This document shows positions 40,165 to 50,174 of a stretch of 64,000 bases of DNA, piece after piece. The DNA comes from Halococcus hamelinensis 100A6 (GTDB lineage: Archaea > Halobacteriota > Halobacteria > Halobacteriales > Halococcaceae): contig NZ_AOMB01000023.1 in the NCBI RefSeq assembly GCF_000336675.1, positions 1 to 64,000 on the forward strand, written 5' to 3'. The notes beneath the pieces were generated by a model. That model was not told the origin of the DNA. It did no database searches and worked only from the letters and a program-made list of their open reading frames with translations. The position numbers were made by a program, and so were the translations under genes. Positions within the stretch are counted from its first letter, which is position 1. Each line of letters opens with the position of its first letter.

Positions 40165-41325
40165 ATGCGACTGCACGAGTATCAGGCAAAGGAGGTGTTC
40201 GCCGAGGCCGGGATGCCGATCCCGGACTCAGAACTCGCCGAAACCACAGAGGAGGTCGTCGAGGCGGCCGGATCGGTCGGCTATCCGGTCGCGGTGAAAG
40301 CACAGGTCCACGTCGGCGGCCGCGGGAAGGCCGGCGGGATCGAGCTCGTCGAGAACGACGAGGAGGCCCGCGAGGCCGCCGAGTCGATCCTCGGGATGGA
40401 CCTCAAAGGCTACACCGTCGAGCGCGTGCTGGTCGAGGCCGCGGTCGACTTCGTCAACGAGCTCTACGTCGGCGTGACGATGGACCGCGGCGAGGGCAAG
40501 CCCGTCGCGATGGTCTCCTCCGAGGGTGGCGTGGAGATCGAGACCGTCGCCGAGGAGACCCCCGAAGCGATCGCACGCGAACACGTCGACCCCGCCTTCG
40601 GGATGCATCCCTACCAGGCGCGCCGTGCGGTCTTCGACGCGGGCGTCGATCAGGACGTCGCGACCGACGTCGCGAGCGTGCTCACCACGCTCTATCAGCT
40701 CTGGGACGACCGCGACGGGTCGGACGTCGAGGTCAACCCGCTGATGATCACGAGCGACGACGAGGTCGTGGCGGCCGACGCCGTCATGAACATCGACGAC
40801 GACGCGCTGTTCCGCCAGCCCGACCTCGCCGACATCGAACAGTCCTCCTACGAGAACGACCTCGAAGCCAAGGCCGGCGAGTACGGCTTCGACTACGTCC
40901 GCCTGGAGGGCAACGTGGGCATCATCGGCAACGGCGCGGGCCTCGTGATGACCACCCTCGACCTCGTGGACTATTACGGCGGTGAACCCGCCAACTTCCT
41001 CGACGTGGGCGGCGGCGCGAAGGCCGAGCGGATCGCGAACGCGCTCGACATGGTCTTCTCCGACGACAACGTCGAGAGCGTGGTCTTCAACATCTTCGGT
41101 GGGATCACCCGCGGCGACGAGGTCGCGAAGGGGATCAACAACGCGCTCGAACAGTTCGACGAGATACCGAAACCCGTCGTGGTGCGACTCGCCGGAACGA
41201 ACTCCGAGGAAGGAATGGAAATCCTGAACGCAGACCTCGTCCAGGTCGAAGAGACCCTCGAAGGAGCCGTGCAACGCGCCGTCGAGAACGCTGACAGTGC
41301 CTCCGTCACGGAGGGGTCGCGATGA
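40165..41325 (+). CDS. sucC: Succinate-CoA ligase beta subunit
   Basis: A 386-residue ATP-grasp protein that forms succinyl-CoA synthetase with SucD in the TCA cycle. [20 protein letters not shown] is the standard start. Further motifs are [20 protein letters not shown] (ATP-grasp), [20 protein letters not shown] and [25 protein letters not shown]-like ggttttatgc lies about 30 nt upstream of the ATG at 40165, and the leader carries a GC-rich inverted repeat. The sucD start overlaps its stop by 4 bp (ATGA). Confidence 0.97.
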   Translation: MRLHEYQAKEVFAEAGMPIPDSELAETTEEVVEAAGSVGYPVAVKAQVHVGGRGKAGGIELVENDEEAREAAESILGMDLKGYTVERVLVEAAVDFVNELYVGVTMDRGEGKPVAMVSSEGGVEIETVAEETPEAIAREHVDPAFGMHPYQARRAVFDAGVDQDVATDVASVLTTLYQLWDDRDGSDVEVNPLMITSDDEVVAADAVMNIDDDALFRQPDLADIEQSSYENDLEAKAGEYGFDYVRLEGNVGIIGNGAGLVMTTLDLVDYYGGEPANFLDVGGGAKAERIANALDMVFSDDNVESVVFNIFGGITRGDEVAKGINNALEQFDEIPKPVVVRLAGTNSEEGMEILNADLVQVEETLEGAVQRAVENADSASVTEGSR

Positions 41326-42191
41326 GCGTGCTCGTCGACGACGACACCCGCGTCGTCGTCCAGGGCATCACGGGCGGCGAGGGCAAGTTCCACACCGGCC
41401 AGATGCAGGACTACGGAACCAACGTCGTCGCGGGCGCGGTGCCCGGACGCGGTGGTGAAGAAGTCGAAGGCGTCCCCGTCTACGACACCGTCGACGAGGC
41501 CGTCGAGGCCGAGGACGCCAACGCCTCCGTCATCTTCGTGCCGCCGGCGTTCGCCGCCGACGCGGTCTTCGAGTCCCTCGATTCGGACCTCGACCTCGCG
41601 GTGGCGATCACCGAGGGCATCCCCACGCAGGACATGGCGAAAGTCAACAAGCGCCTCTCGGAGGTCGACACCCACCTCATCGGGCCGAACTGCCCCGGGA
41701 TCATCACCCCCGGCGAGGCCAAACTCGGTATCCTGCCGGGCGACATCTTCTCGTCGGGTAACGTCGGCTTCATCTCCCGCTCGGGTACTCTGACCTACCA
41801 GGTGGTCGACAGCCTCACCGACCGCGGACTCGGTCAGTCGACCGCCATCGGCATCGGCGGCGACCCGATCATCGGGACGGGCTTCACGGACGCGCTTTCA
41901 CTGTTCGAAGACGACCCGGACACCGACGCGATCGTGATGTGCGGCGAGATCGGCGGCGAGGACGAGGAGCAGGCCGCCGCGTACATCGACAGCGAGATGG
42001 AGACACCTGTTGCGGGCTTCATCGCTGGCCGGACCGCCCCGCCGGGCAAGCGGATGGGCCACGCGGGAGCCATCGTCTCGGGTTCGGGAACCGGCACCGC
42101 CGAGAGCAAGATCGACGCGCTCAACGACGCCGGCGTTCCCGTCGGCGACACCCCCGAGGAAGTCGCCGAGAACGTCGAAGACCTGCTGTAG
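41322..42191 (+). CDS. sucD: Succinate-CoA ligase alpha subunit
   Basis: A 289-residue CoA-binding subunit. [20 protein letters not shown] is the typical start. Motifs are the CoA-fold [40 protein letters not shown] and the phospho-His loop [20 protein letters not shown] with the active-site His in MGHAGA. Overlaps sucC by 4 bp. ADP- or GDP-forming preference cannot be assigned. Confidence 0.97.
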   Translation: MSVLVDDDTRVVVQGITGGEGKFHTGQMQDYGTNVVAGAVPGRGGEEVEGVPVYDTVDEAVEAEDANASVIFVPPAFAADAVFESLDSDLDLAVAITEGIPTQDMAKVNKRLSEVDTHLIGPNCPGIITPGEAKLGILPGDIFSSGNVGFISRSGTLTYQVVDSLTDRGLGQSTAIGIGGDPIIGTGFTDALSLFEDDPDTDAIVMCGEIGGEDEEQAAAYIDSEMETPVAGFIAGRTAPPGKRMGHAGAIVSGSGTGTAESKIDALNDAGVPVGDTPEEVAENVEDLL

Positions 42192-42302
42192 GCCGTCGAG
42201 GACGAGTTCGAATTTTCGCGGATCGGGGCGTGTTTTTCGAGAAAGCAGTCGCAGTATCTCCGTCTGCGTTCGTCGTTAGTTATCGCTGAGGAGCGGTCGG
42301 CG

Positions 42303-43601
42303 CTACGGCCGTCGTCGGGCGAACAGCGCCGCGCCGAGCAGCGCGATGGCCGCCCCGACGACACCGAATCCGGGGCCGTTGCTCGACGTCGTTTCGCCGC
42401 CAGCGGTCGCGTTTTCGGAGTCACCGCTTCCAGCCGCGGTCGCTCCGCCTGCGGCCGTGGTCTCGTCGGCTTCCGCACCGCCGGCCGTCGCTTCAACCGA
42501 TGTCGCCTCCGCCTCGCTCGACGTGGCCGCGTCGACGGACGTGCCCCCGTCCGTTGCGACCGCGCCGGTGCTCGTGGCCGCCGTGCTCGCCGTCCCACTG
42601 GAGGTCGTCGACGTGCTGGCCGTCGTGTTCTCGACGGTCGTGAGGTTCGCCTGCTGCATTGCCTCGGGATGGAGCGCGCTCGCGACCGTCACCAGCGGAG
42701 CCACCAGTCGTGGGCCGGGCTGGCTGATGTAGTTCGCGTTCACGGTCACCGTCTGATTTCGCTGGACCGCTGCGGTGCTGGCGTAAGGCTCCCCCGTTGG
42801 GATCGTTGCAGGGCTCGACGTGACGATCCACTGCGGGTTGCGCTCGGCGATCGTCTCGTTGCTGATCTGCTGGTAGCCCTCGATGCCGGCGTTCACCGCG
42901 ATGTTGTCGCCGCCCGCGGTCTCGACCACGTCGTTGATGAAGGTGTTGTTGCCCACCGCGAACCCGCCGGACTGCGGGTAGAGCACGCGTGGATTCTCCT
43001 CGTCCTCGACGGCTTCCTCGACCGCGCTCACCGTCTCCTGGGTCTCGTTGACGGTCTCGGCCGCCGCCGAGCACGAGCCGACGAGGCGACCCGTCGTGTT
43101 CACGTCGTCGTAGACGTCGTCGATCGACCCCGCCTCAGTGGATTTGTAGACCGTGAGGCCCGCACCGCGGAGGGTCTCGACCGTCTCGTTCGGGATGATG
43201 TTCGCCGCGACCACGAGGTCCGGGTCGGTGCCCACGACCCGCTCGGTGGCGACGGTGTAGCCGTCGGCCTGATAGACATCAGTTCGGTTCTGCGACCCAT
43301 CGAGGTACGACGTCGTCGGGCCCTGGGGCATCCCGACGACCTTGTCCTGCGCCCCGATCGACCACATGATCTGGGCGGTGCTCGCGCCGATCGCCACCAC
43401 GCTCTCGGGTTCGCCGTCTATCGTGACGTTGGCTCCCGTCGCGTCGGTCGCCGAGACCGGGAACGAACAGGTCTCGGTCGCCGTCTGTGCCGGTGCGGGG
43501 CCGAGCGCGGCGTTCGGTCCCGTCGATACCGCCGCGACCGGCGCGATGCCGGCCATCGTCACTGCGAGGACGAGCAGCGCCCCCACCATCGTGCGTCTCA
43601 T
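42303..43601 (-). CDS. btuF: Corrinoid/heme-type ABC transporter substrate-binding protein, PGF-CTERM anchored
   Basis: A 432-residue exported protein of the BtuF/FepB helical-backbone type. Signal peptide: [20 protein letters not shown]. It has the metal-chelate-type pattern [20 protein letters not shown], then [20 protein letters not shown] and [20 protein letters not shown]. The C-terminal quarter is a Ser/Thr/Ala-rich stalk. It ends with [20 protein letters not shown] and ARRRP, a PGF-CTERM signal processed by archaeosortase, so it is tethered to the surface rather than lipidated. Divergent from btuC. Ligand could be cobalamin or another chelate. ATG at 43601. Confidence 0.88.
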   Translation of the reverse strand: MRRTMVGALLVLAVTMAGIAPVAAVSTGPNAALGPAPAQTATETCSFPVSATDATGANVTIDGEPESVVAIGASTAQIMWSIGAQDKVVGMPQGPTTSYLDGSQNRTDVYQADGYTVATERVVGTDPDLVVAANIIPNETVETLRGAGLTVYKSTEAGSIDDVYDDVNTTGRLVGSCSAAAETVNETQETVSAVEEAVEDEENPRVLYPQSGGFAVGNNTFINDVVETAGGDNIAVNAGIEGYQQISNETIAERNPQWIVTSSPATIPTGEPYASTAAVQRNQTVTVNANYISQPGPRLVAPLVTVASALHPEAMQQANLTTVENTTASTSTTSSGTASTAATSTGAVATDGGTSVDAATSSEAEATSVEATAGGAEADETTAAGGATAAGSGDSENATAGGETTSSNGPGFGVVGAAIALLGAALFARRRP

Positions 43602-43625
43602 GTCCTCGGAACGTGCGGCGGTACT

Positions 43626-43641
43626 CAATAAATATTTATCT
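43626..43641. promoter_or_regulatory. Symmetric TATA element shared by btuF and btuC
   Basis: ATAAATATTTAT at 43628-43639 is a perfect 12-bp palindrome. Its centre lies about 30 nt before the btuC GTG (43663) and about 33 nt before the btuF ATG (43601 on the minus strand). It is the only AT-rich block in the 61-bp divergent gap. The two genes are therefore probably both leaderless and driven from one symmetric TATA, in opposite directions. Confidence 0.7.
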
Positions 43642-43662
43642 AACCCAATCCGAGTTGGCTTC

Positions 43663-44727
43663 GTGGGAGAGACGTCTACGACGCGTGACGAGCCGACCGC
43701 CATCCGTCCGGCACGCGTCGGGAGCCGTGCGATCGCGTGGTCGGTCGGGCTCGTGGTCGCGCTCGTCGCCGTCGTCATCGCGAGCGCGGCGCTCGGTCCG
43801 GTGGGGATCGAGTACCCCGTCGTCGCGATGGTGCTTCTCGACGCCCTCCCTCGGCTCTCGTTTTCGGTGCCGGACACCGCCGCGACGATCGTGATGAAGA
43901 TTCGCCTCCCGCGGATCGCGCTCGCCGCGATCGTGGGATTCGCGCTCGGAGCCGCCGGCACGGTGATGCAGGGGTTCTTCCGCAACCCGATGGCCGACCC
44001 CTCGATCATCGGGGTCTCGACCGGGGCGGCGACGGGCGCGGTCGCGTGGATCGTGGTCCCCGTCGTGATCCCCTTCGGCCTCGGTCTCCAGGGGGCGGCG
44101 TTCGCGGGCGCGCTGATCGCGGCCTTCGGGGTCTACCTCATCGCCACCGAGCGCGGGCGAACACCGGTCGCCACCCTCCTGCTCGCGGGCGTCGCGGTCC
44201 AGACCTTTCTGGGGGCGGTGATATCCTACCTCCTGATCAACTCGGGCGAGAGCCTCGAACGCGTGACCTACTGGCTGATGGGCCACCTCCACAACGCCTC
44301 CTGGGGCGACGTGACCACCACGTTCCCGCTCGCCCTCGTCGTCTTTCTCGTCCTCCTCGCCTACACCCGCGACCTCAACGTTCTCCTCCTCGGGGAGAAC
44401 GAGGCCCACTCGCTCGGGATCGAGGTCGAGCGCAGCAAACGCGTCCTCCTCGCGCTGTCGAGCGTGCTCACCGCCGCCGCGGTCGCCGTCTCGGGCGTGA
44501 TCGGCTTCGTCGGTCTCATCGTCCCGCACGTGATGCGCCTCCTCGTCGGACCCGACCACCGGATCCTGCTCCCGACGAGCGCGCTCGCAGGGAGCGTCTT
44601 CCTGGTGGCCGCCGACACCCTCGCGCGCTCGGGGCCCGCCGAGCTCCCGGTGGGGATCGTGACGGCGGCGGTCGGCGCGCCCTTCTTCCTCTACTTGCTC
44701 CGTCGTCGGGAGGTGCGTGCGCTGTGA
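43663..44727 (+). CDS. btuC: Corrinoid/siderophore-type ABC transporter permease (FecCD family)
   Basis: A 354-residue FecCD permease with about ten spans. FecCD signatures are [60 protein letters not shown] and the coupling region [20 protein letters not shown]. The last spans include [20 protein letters not shown], the BtuC hallmark. I chose GTG 43663 ([11 protein letters not shown]) since the longer open frame upstream overlaps btuF and crosses the promoter. Its stop overlaps the ATPase GTG start (GTGA). Confidence 0.93.
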   Translation: MGETSTTRDEPTAIRPARVGSRAIAWSVGLVVALVAVVIASAALGPVGIEYPVVAMVLLDALPRLSFSVPDTAATIVMKIRLPRIALAAIVGFALGAAGTVMQGFFRNPMADPSIIGVSTGAATGAVAWIVVPVVIPFGLGLQGAAFAGALIAAFGVYLIATERGRTPVATLLLAGVAVQTFLGAVISYLLINSGESLERVTYWLMGHLHNASWGDVTTTFPLALVVFLVLLAYTRDLNVLLLGENEAHSLGIEVERSKRVLLALSSVLTAAAVAVSGVIGFVGLIVPHVMRLLVGPDHRILLPTSALAGSVFLVAADTLARSGPAELPVGIVTAAVGAPFFLYLLRRREVRAL

Positions 44728-45536
44728 TCGAGGTCCGCGACCTCGGGGTGTCCTACGGCGACGTGGACGCGCTGTCCGGGGTCGACCTCGCCGTCGAGCC
44801 GGGCGAGGTCGTCGGCCTCGTCGGCCCGAACGGTGCGGGCAAGACCACGCTGCTGGGCGCGGTCAACGGGCTGGTCACCCCCACGACCGGCACCGTCGCG
44901 GTCGGCGGCGACGACGTGTCCCGGCTATCGGCGCGTGCGCTCGCCCGTCGGGTGGCGACGGTCCCCCAGCAGACCGACCTCTCGTTCGCGTTCCCGGTTC
45001 GTGAGGTCGTGGCGATGGGCCGAACGCCCTATCGCTCGCGGTTCGAGCGCGTCACGGACGAGGACCGGGAACACACCCGGCGCGCGATGGAGCGCACGGA
45101 CGTGGCGCGCTTCGCCGACCGCCGGATCGACGAGGTCAGCGGCGGCGAGCGCCAGCGGGTGGTGTTCGCGCGGGCGCTGTGTCAGGACCCGGACGGACTG
45201 CTGCTCGACGAACCCACCGCGAGCCTCGACATCAACCACCAAGTGCGCCTGCTCTCGCTCCTCCGGGCGTTCGTCGCCGAGGGCCGGGCGGCGCTGTGTG
45301 CGATCCACGACCTCTCGCTCGCCGCCCGGTTCTGTGACCGGCTGGTGTTGCTCGCGGGCGGCACGGTGCTCGCCAGCGGGAGCCCCGGGGAAGTGCTGAC
45401 GGAGTCGAACGTCGAGCGCGCGTTCGACACCCGCGTCGCGGTGACGCGTCACCCCGTCACGGGAACCCCTGACGTCACGGCACTCGCGGGTGCGGAGGGT
45501 CGACGCCTCGACGCGCTCGCGGCGGACGACCGTTGA
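44724..45536 (+). CDS. btuD: Corrinoid-type ABC transporter ATPase
   Basis: A 270-residue ATPase. It starts with GTG at 44724, overlapping the btuC stop, and reads [20 protein letters not shown]. Walker A is [16 protein letters not shown], the Q-loop is [20 protein letters not shown], the signature [15 protein letters not shown], Walker [16 protein letters not shown] and the switch His is in [12 protein letters not shown]. All elements are intact. A short C-terminal extension (about 20 residues) follows. It energises the BtuC importer. Confidence 0.93.
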   Translation: MIEVRDLGVSYGDVDALSGVDLAVEPGEVVGLVGPNGAGKTTLLGAVNGLVTPTTGTVAVGGDDVSRLSARALARRVATVPQQTDLSFAFPVREVVAMGRTPYRSRFERVTDEDREHTRRAMERTDVARFADRRIDEVSGGERQRVVFARALCQDPDGLLLDEPTASLDINHQVRLLSLLRAFVAEGRAALCAIHDLSLAARFCDRLVLLAGGTVLASGSPGEVLTESNVERAFDTRVAVTRHPVTGTPDVTALAGAEGRRLDALAADDR

Positions 45537-45550
45537 ACTCGGGGAGAAAG

Positions 45551-46087
45551 CTACAGCGTCGGTCGCTCGTCGGCGGCCGGTGGGTCGGTCGTGGACCCGG
45601 CGACGTTGCTGAGACAGGTGGTCACGAGGGCGTTGACGCGCTTCGGGTCGGGCACGTCTCGAAGCGCGAGGTTGACCCCGCCGGTGCCCGCGGTGTAGAC
45701 CGCGATGTCGCCGTAGGACAGCAGCCGTTCGACCGTCGACTGGTCGAACGAGGTGTTCTGCACCCGGTCGAATCGGACCTGCGTGACCGTTCGCGAGAAC
45801 AGGCCCGTCTTCTCGTAGACCGCTTTGGTGGTGAAGACGTACCGCGTACTCCAACGGGTGAGGTAGGCCCAGGAGCCGATACAGAGCCCGATCGGAACCG
45901 AGACGAGCGGGAGCCACGACGGGCCGGGGAGTGACCCGAGCCGCGAGAGCCAGACCCCGGCGATACAGAGCCCGAAGCCGACCGCGACCGCGGGGAGGGC
46001 GGGATAGGTACTCGGGGTGCCGGCCCAGAGCACGCGCTCGTCGCCCGTGAGGTGAACCCACTCGACCGACCCCGCCGCCGAACTCAT
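45551..46087 (-). CDS. Membrane PH-domain protein (bPH2/YdbS-like)
   Basis: A 178-residue protein with a short N-terminus (VEWVHLTGDERVLWAGTPST), two spans (ALPAVAVGFGLCIAGVWLSR and WLPLVSVPIGLCIGSWAYLT), then the bacterial PH-like domain (RYVFTTKAVYEKTGLFSRTV, QVRFDRVQNTSFDQSTVERL, LALRDVPDPKRVNALVTTCL). The Y-x-T-x-KAV and R-x-QN motifs are typical. No function is assigned; such proteins may sense lipids. It sits convergent to btuD. Confidence 0.85.
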   Translation of the reverse strand: MSSAAGSVEWVHLTGDERVLWAGTPSTYPALPAVAVGFGLCIAGVWLSRLGSLPGPSWLPLVSVPIGLCIGSWAYLTRWSTRYVFTTKAVYEKTGLFSRTVTQVRFDRVQNTSFDQSTVERLLSYGDIAVYTAGTGGVNLALRDVPDPKRVNALVTTCLSNVAGSTTDPPAADERPTL

Positions 46088-46238
46088 GTCGTTCCGTTAG
46101 GCGCGGCATCGTCTTACGGGTTTTGAACCCGAGCGAGACCGACCGACCATCGATGGTCGATGGAGAAGGGTTACGTTCGTGATGGTTGCCGCCGCGAGTA
46201 CGATGATTTTTATTCTCCACCGTCGAGGCTCAGGTATC

Positions 46239-47123
46239 GTGAGTGATCAGCCCGGTTCTCGGGGGAGCAGTAGTGGGAGATGCCAACCGCCGCGCTCCGG
46301 TGACGGGACCGGATCCGAGAACGGGACCGACCGGAGCGGTGTGCCCGCGGACGCGACGGTGGCGGGACTCGACGCCCACGAGCGCTCGGTCTCGATCATC
46401 ATCCCGACGTACAACGAACGCGAGAACATCGAACAGGTCGTCGAACGGTGTCGGGACGCGCTCGCCGAGTACCGCTTCGAGATCGTCGTGATCGACGACG
46501 ACTCGCCCGACGAGACCTGGCGGTTCGTCGAGGACGAGTACGAGGGGCTGGAGGTGGTGCGGGTGGTCCGCCGAACGGAGGAGTCGGGGCTCGCGACCGC
46601 GGTCTCGCGAGGGTTCGACGAGGCGACCTACGAGCTGTGTGCGGTGATCGACGCCGACCTCCAGCACCCCCCCGAGAAGCTCCCAGAGCTCATCGCGGCG
46701 TTCGACTCCGGGGCCGACATCGTGATCGGAAGCCGTCACGTTCCCGGCGGCGGCGTCGAGAACTGGTCGCGGTTCCGACGGCTCGTCAGCCGCGGTGCGA
46801 TGACGATCGCGAAGGCCGCGCTGCCACCGACGCGCGGCATCTCGGACCCGATGAGCGGTTTCTTCGCGGTTCGTCGCGAGATCCTCGCCGGGGTCTCGCT
46901 CGCGCCGACCGGCTACAAAATATTGCTCGAGATCCTCCTGAAGTGCGAGTACGACCGCGTCGTCGAGGTGCCGTACGTCTTCACCGAGCGCGAGCGCGGC
47001 GAGTCGAAGCTCTCGGCTGGCGAGTACCTCGGTTTCCTCGAACACGTCTACGACCTCCGGCGGGACGGCTACGCGGTCCGGGACCCCCACGCCGCCGTCT
47101 CGGTCGACCGAAACCAGCAGTGA
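46239..47123 (+). CDS. Family 2 glycosyltransferase, dolichyl-phosphate mannose synthase-like
   Basis: A 294-residue GT-A enzyme starting at GTG 46239. Polar extension (about 1-48), then SVSIIIPTYNERENIEQVVE and FEIVVIDDDSPDETW, and the D-x-D region AVIDADLQHPPEKLPELI. Next GSRHVPGGGVENWSRFRR and GISDPMSGFFAVRREIL, the DPM1 pattern. No C-terminal membrane span is visible, so it probably works at the membrane face. A TATA-like ttttattct lies about 30 nt upstream, consistent with a leaderless mRNA. Likely makes polyprenyl-phosphate sugars used by membrane glycosyltransferases in the glycan region downstream. Confidence 0.88.
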   Translation: MSDQPGSRGSSSGRCQPPRSGDGTGSENGTDRSGVPADATVAGLDAHERSVSIIIPTYNERENIEQVVERCRDALAEYRFEIVVIDDDSPDETWRFVEDEYEGLEVVRVVRRTEESGLATAVSRGFDEATYELCAVIDADLQHPPEKLPELIAAFDSGADIVIGSRHVPGGGVENWSRFRRLVSRGAMTIAKAALPPTRGISDPMSGFFAVRREILAGVSLAPTGYKILLEILLKCEYDRVVEVPYVFTERERGESKLSAGEYLGFLEHVYDLRRDGYAVRDPHAAVSVDRNQQ

Positions 47124-47191
47124 CCGCGGGCGGGATTCCCGAAACGAACCAATAACCCTAAGCCGGGCTACCCGTATTTCCCGGTACCGAA

Positions 47192-48538
47192 ATGCCCTCC
47201 CTCTCGCGCCAACGTCTCGGGGTGGCCCTGGTCCTCGTCGCCGTCGTCGCCGTCGCGGGTTCGCTCGCGGTGAGCGCCGCCACCGGGCCGTCGGCCATCT
47301 CCAACGCCAATGCCAACGACAGCGCCGACCGCGGCAAAACCGTCGTCGGGATGCAGGCCGCCGGCCGTGTCTCGATGTTCGACTCGAACGGCAGTCGGCT
47401 CTGGACCTTCGGCACCCCCGACACCGACTACTTCGACGTCACGGTGCTCGACAACGGCTCGGTGCTCACGGGCTACATCACCGAGGGCGAACAGGAGTGT
47501 GGCCAGTACGAAGCCCCGTGTGCGCGGACGGGGTTCCAGATAATCGACCCCGGCCCCGACGCCAACCCCGACCCGCAGGTCACGAGCGAGTGGTCGTTCC
47601 CGGTTCCCGAGATGCTCAACAACGAGGTCCACGACGTCGAGCCGCTCCCCTCCGGCGAGTTCATCATGACCGACATGGCGAACGAGCGGGTCTTCACCGT
47701 CGCGCCGAACGGCACGACGACGTGGCAGTGGAACGCGAGCGAGCGCTACGACGCACCCGACGACCCCGTCAGCACCGACTGGCTCCACATCAACGACGTC
47801 GACCGGATCGGTGAGGGTCGGTACATGGTGTCGGTCCGGAACGCCAACCAGCTCCTGATAATCCAGCGCGGCGAGGGCGTCGTCGACGTCATCAACGAGG
47901 ACACCGGCGACGCGGACGACGCGATCTGCAAGGAGAACAACGGCCTCCGTGACTTCAGCAACGACTCGGGCGGCGACGTGCTCTGTGGCGACCCCGAGGT
48001 CATGAACCACCAGCACAACCCGCAGTACCTCGGACCGGACGCGATCATGGTCGCCGACTCCGACAACAACCGGATCGTCGAACTCCACAACGAGAGCGGG
48101 GGCTGGGACGTCGCCTGGGGCGTCGACTCCTCGAACGACCGGGGCTACAGCTGGCCGCGCGACGCCGACCGCCTTCCCAACGGGAACACCCTGATCACCG
48201 ACTCGCGCAACGACCGCGTCGTGGAGGTCACACCCAACGGCACGACAATCTGGACCGCCGATACCGGGAGATGGCCCTACGAGGCCGAGCGGTTGCCCGC
48301 TCAGGAGACCCTCAACGACAGTAGCCTCCCGCGGATGAACGCCAGCGCCGACTCCGGCACGATCGGCGGTGCGGAGACCAGCATCCCGTTCGTGGGCCAG
48401 GCCTACGCGGGGCTCTCGTACGTGGTCTCGCTCCCGCTCTGGTTCGCGCCGTGGCACATCGCGGTCGTCGTCGTGGGCCTGCTGCTCACCATCGTCGGTG
48501 GCGGCCTGGTCTGGAGCGGACGGCGGCGAGCCCCCTGA
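47192..48538 (+). CDS. Arylsulfotransferase-like membrane-anchored beta-propeller
   Basis: A 448-residue protein with an N-terminal span (GVALVLVAVVAVAGSLAVSA), a long extracytoplasmic propeller and a C-terminal span (IAVVVVGLLLTIVGGGLVWS). The ASST-family pattern is VHDVEPLPSGEFIMTDMANE, DDPVSTDWLHINDVDRIGEG, VMNHQHNPQYLGPDAIMVAD and GYSWPRDADRLPNGNTLITD. Conserved His residues (VHDVE, DWLHIN, NHQHN) are candidates for the catalytic His of PAPS-independent arylsulfotransferases. Many N-x-S/T sites indicate surface location. It could transfer sulfate on an external polymer, but it may also be a non-enzymatic propeller. Confidence 0.75.
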   Translation: MPSLSRQRLGVALVLVAVVAVAGSLAVSAATGPSAISNANANDSADRGKTVVGMQAAGRVSMFDSNGSRLWTFGTPDTDYFDVTVLDNGSVLTGYITEGEQECGQYEAPCARTGFQIIDPGPDANPDPQVTSEWSFPVPEMLNNEVHDVEPLPSGEFIMTDMANERVFTVAPNGTTTWQWNASERYDAPDDPVSTDWLHINDVDRIGEGRYMVSVRNANQLLIIQRGEGVVDVINEDTGDADDAICKENNGLRDFSNDSGGDVLCGDPEVMNHQHNPQYLGPDAIMVADSDNNRIVELHNESGGWDVAWGVDSSNDRGYSWPRDADRLPNGNTLITDSRNDRVVEVTPNGTTIWTADTGRWPYEAERLPAQETLNDSSLPRMNASADSGTIGGAETSIPFVGQAYAGLSYVVSLPLWFAPWHIAVVVVGLLLTIVGGGLVWSGRRRAP

Positions 48539-48629
48539 AACGTCGGCAGAAACGCGGACACGGGTGGTATCTTCTACGCCGGGCACATGCAGGCCGGATC
48601 ATCATGGCTGCGTCACCCCACCGTCCGGT

Positions 48630-48815
48630 ATGGCAAGTGGAACGTATCCGACGAACGAGGACGGATCGCCGGTGTGTGCCAGACCGACCCCCAACGGGGT
48701 CTGTCTCCACGAGGTTTCGGTCCCCGGTGCGCCGTGTGCGGACCACCGCGGTCACAGTCCGGTCGAAGCAGCGGAGGTCGTTTGGCGGCCGCGTGACCCC
48801 GAGTGGACCCTGTAG
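48630..48815 (+). CDS. Small Cys/His-rich putative zinc-finger protein
   Basis: A 61-residue protein, MASGTYPTNEDGSPVCARPT then PNGVCLHEVSVPGAPCADHR, ending WRPRDPEWTL. The spacing C-x7-C-x-H-x7-C-x2-H resembles the small haloarchaeal zinc-finger micro-proteins. Strong third-position GC use fits coding. No ribosome-binding site is obvious. It lies convergent to the alkaline-phosphatase-superfamily gene with 12 bp between stops. Function unknown. Confidence 0.55.
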   Translation: MASGTYPTNEDGSPVCARPTPNGVCLHEVSVPGAPCADHRGHSPVEAAEVVWRPRDPEWTL

Positions 48816-48827
48816 CGCGCTCGACGC

Positions 48828-50174
48828 CTACTCCATGTAGCCGAGGTTCCGAAGCCGCTCTTGAACGTCGTCGTCGCGTTCGACGCCGCCGGTGTCGGCG
48901 ACGTCGATGCTGTCGAGTCGCTCGTCGAGCGCCGCGTGGAGGTCGGCCCACTCCTCACCGTCGAGGTCCGTGACCGGTGCTTCCTCGCCGGGGTCGGCGT
49001 CGAGGTCGAAGCCCTCGATACCGTCGGCGGTGTAGATCAGCTTCCGCGCCGGGGTCCTGACCCCGACCTGGAGCTCGTCGGGGTCGAGCCGACCCGGCTG
49101 GGTGGGTGACGAGGCGACCTCCGAGATCGCGTCCGCCGTCTCGATCCCCTCGCCCTCGACCGCCGGTCGAAGCGACCGACCCTGGTAGGAGTCGGGGGCC
49201 TCGACGCCGGCGTAATCGAGGATCGTGGGTGCGATGTCGACGTGGCGGACCTGCTCCTCGACGACGTCGGCGTTCGCGCCGTCGGGCGGGCGAACCAGGA
49301 ACGGGACGTGAACGAGCTCGTCGTAGAGGGCGGGTTCGTGGCCGACCTGGCCGTGTTCGAACAGCGCCTCGCCGTGGTCGGCGGTCACAACCACGAGGGT
49401 ATCGTCGTCGACGGCCCGGAGGAGCTTACCGACCTTCTCGTCGGCGTGGCGGACCGACGCGGCGTAGAGCCCGCGGATGACCTCGCGCTCGCGCTCGGAG
49501 AACGACTCGGGGTCGTGTTGGGCGCGGGTGACGAGCTGGGAGGGCGTGGTGTCGGTCTCGGGGACGCCGACGGCCTCGCGGTGGTGTTTCGGCGGGGTGT
49601 AGGGCGCGTGGGGTTCGAGGAGGTGCGTCCAGACGAAGGTGTCCCCGCGAGCGTCGTCGAGCGCCTCGCGTGCGACCTCGATCTCGGCGGCGTCGCCCGT
49701 CACCATTCGCAGCGGACCCTGAACGTAGCGGTAGGCCGACTGGACCGCGCGATAGACCGGGCTGTCGAGCGAGAAGTTCTCGAGGAGGAACTGCCGGCCC
49801 CGTTCGAGTCCTGGCAATCCGAACTCGCCGACGTCGCGGTAGTCGTCATAGCCCCGACCGTAGCCGTACTTCTCGCCGAGCCACGGGTTTGCGTGCGCAC
49901 CGACGCAGTGCCAGCCGTTCGGGGAGAGGGCCTCGCTGACCAGGGTCCGGTCGGCACTCAGTTCCTCGTAGCCACCGTAATCGAGCGGGAGCGCCGAGGT
50001 GAACACCGCCGGGAAGGCGTAGGGCGTGGCCGGGCCGTGGCTCACGGCCTGTGAGAACACGGTGCCCTCCGCCGCGAGGCGGTCGAGGTTCGGGGTGTGT
50101 TCGCCGACCGATCCCGGCATGAACGAGGCGTGGTCGGCACGCCACGCGTCGATGGTGAGCAGGAGCGTCTTCAT
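48828..50174 (-). CDS. Alkaline-phosphatase-superfamily hydrolase/transferase (sulfatase-like)
   Basis: A 448-residue protein without a signal peptide: MKTLLLTIDAWRADHASFMP, metal Asp in LLTIDAWRADH, then SHGPATPYAFPAVFTSALPL where the nucleophile should be. The position normally Cys/Ser in sulfatases is a Thr followed by Pro (T-P-Y-A). VVVTADHGEALFEHGQVGHE supplies the Asp-His metal ligands plus the distal His. C-terminal RKLIYTADGIEGFDLDADPG is the usual end. It probably acts on a phospho- or sulfo-ester; the Thr nucleophile points to phosphodiesterase or phosphotransferase chemistry. Divergent from the glycan operon. Confidence 0.88.
   Translation of the reverse strand: MKTLLLTIDAWRADHASFMPGSVGEHTPNLDRLAAEGTVFSQAVSHGPATPYAFPAVFTSALPLDYGGYEELSADRTLVSEALSPNGWHCVGAHANPWLGEKYGYGRGYDDYRDVGEFGLPGLERGRQFLLENFSLDSPVYRAVQSAYRYVQGPLRMVTGDAAEIEVAREALDDARGDTFVWTHLLEPHAPYTPPKHHREAVGVPETDTTPSQLVTRAQHDPESFSEREREVIRGLYAASVRHADEKVGKLLRAVDDDTLVVVTADHGEALFEHGQVGHEPALYDELVHVPFLVRPPDGANADVVEEQVRHVDIAPTILDYAGVEAPDSYQGRSLRPAVEGEGIETADAISEVASSPTQPGRLDPDELQVGVRTPARKLIYTADGIEGFDLDADPGEEAPVTDLDGEEWADLHAALDERLDSIDVADTGGVERDDDVQERLRNLGYME

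Noticed and set aside
48451-48840. 129-residue frame after the ASST-like gene
   Set aside because: Arg-rich and not protein-like; the 61-residue frame in another phase has better codon use and a Cys/His pattern.
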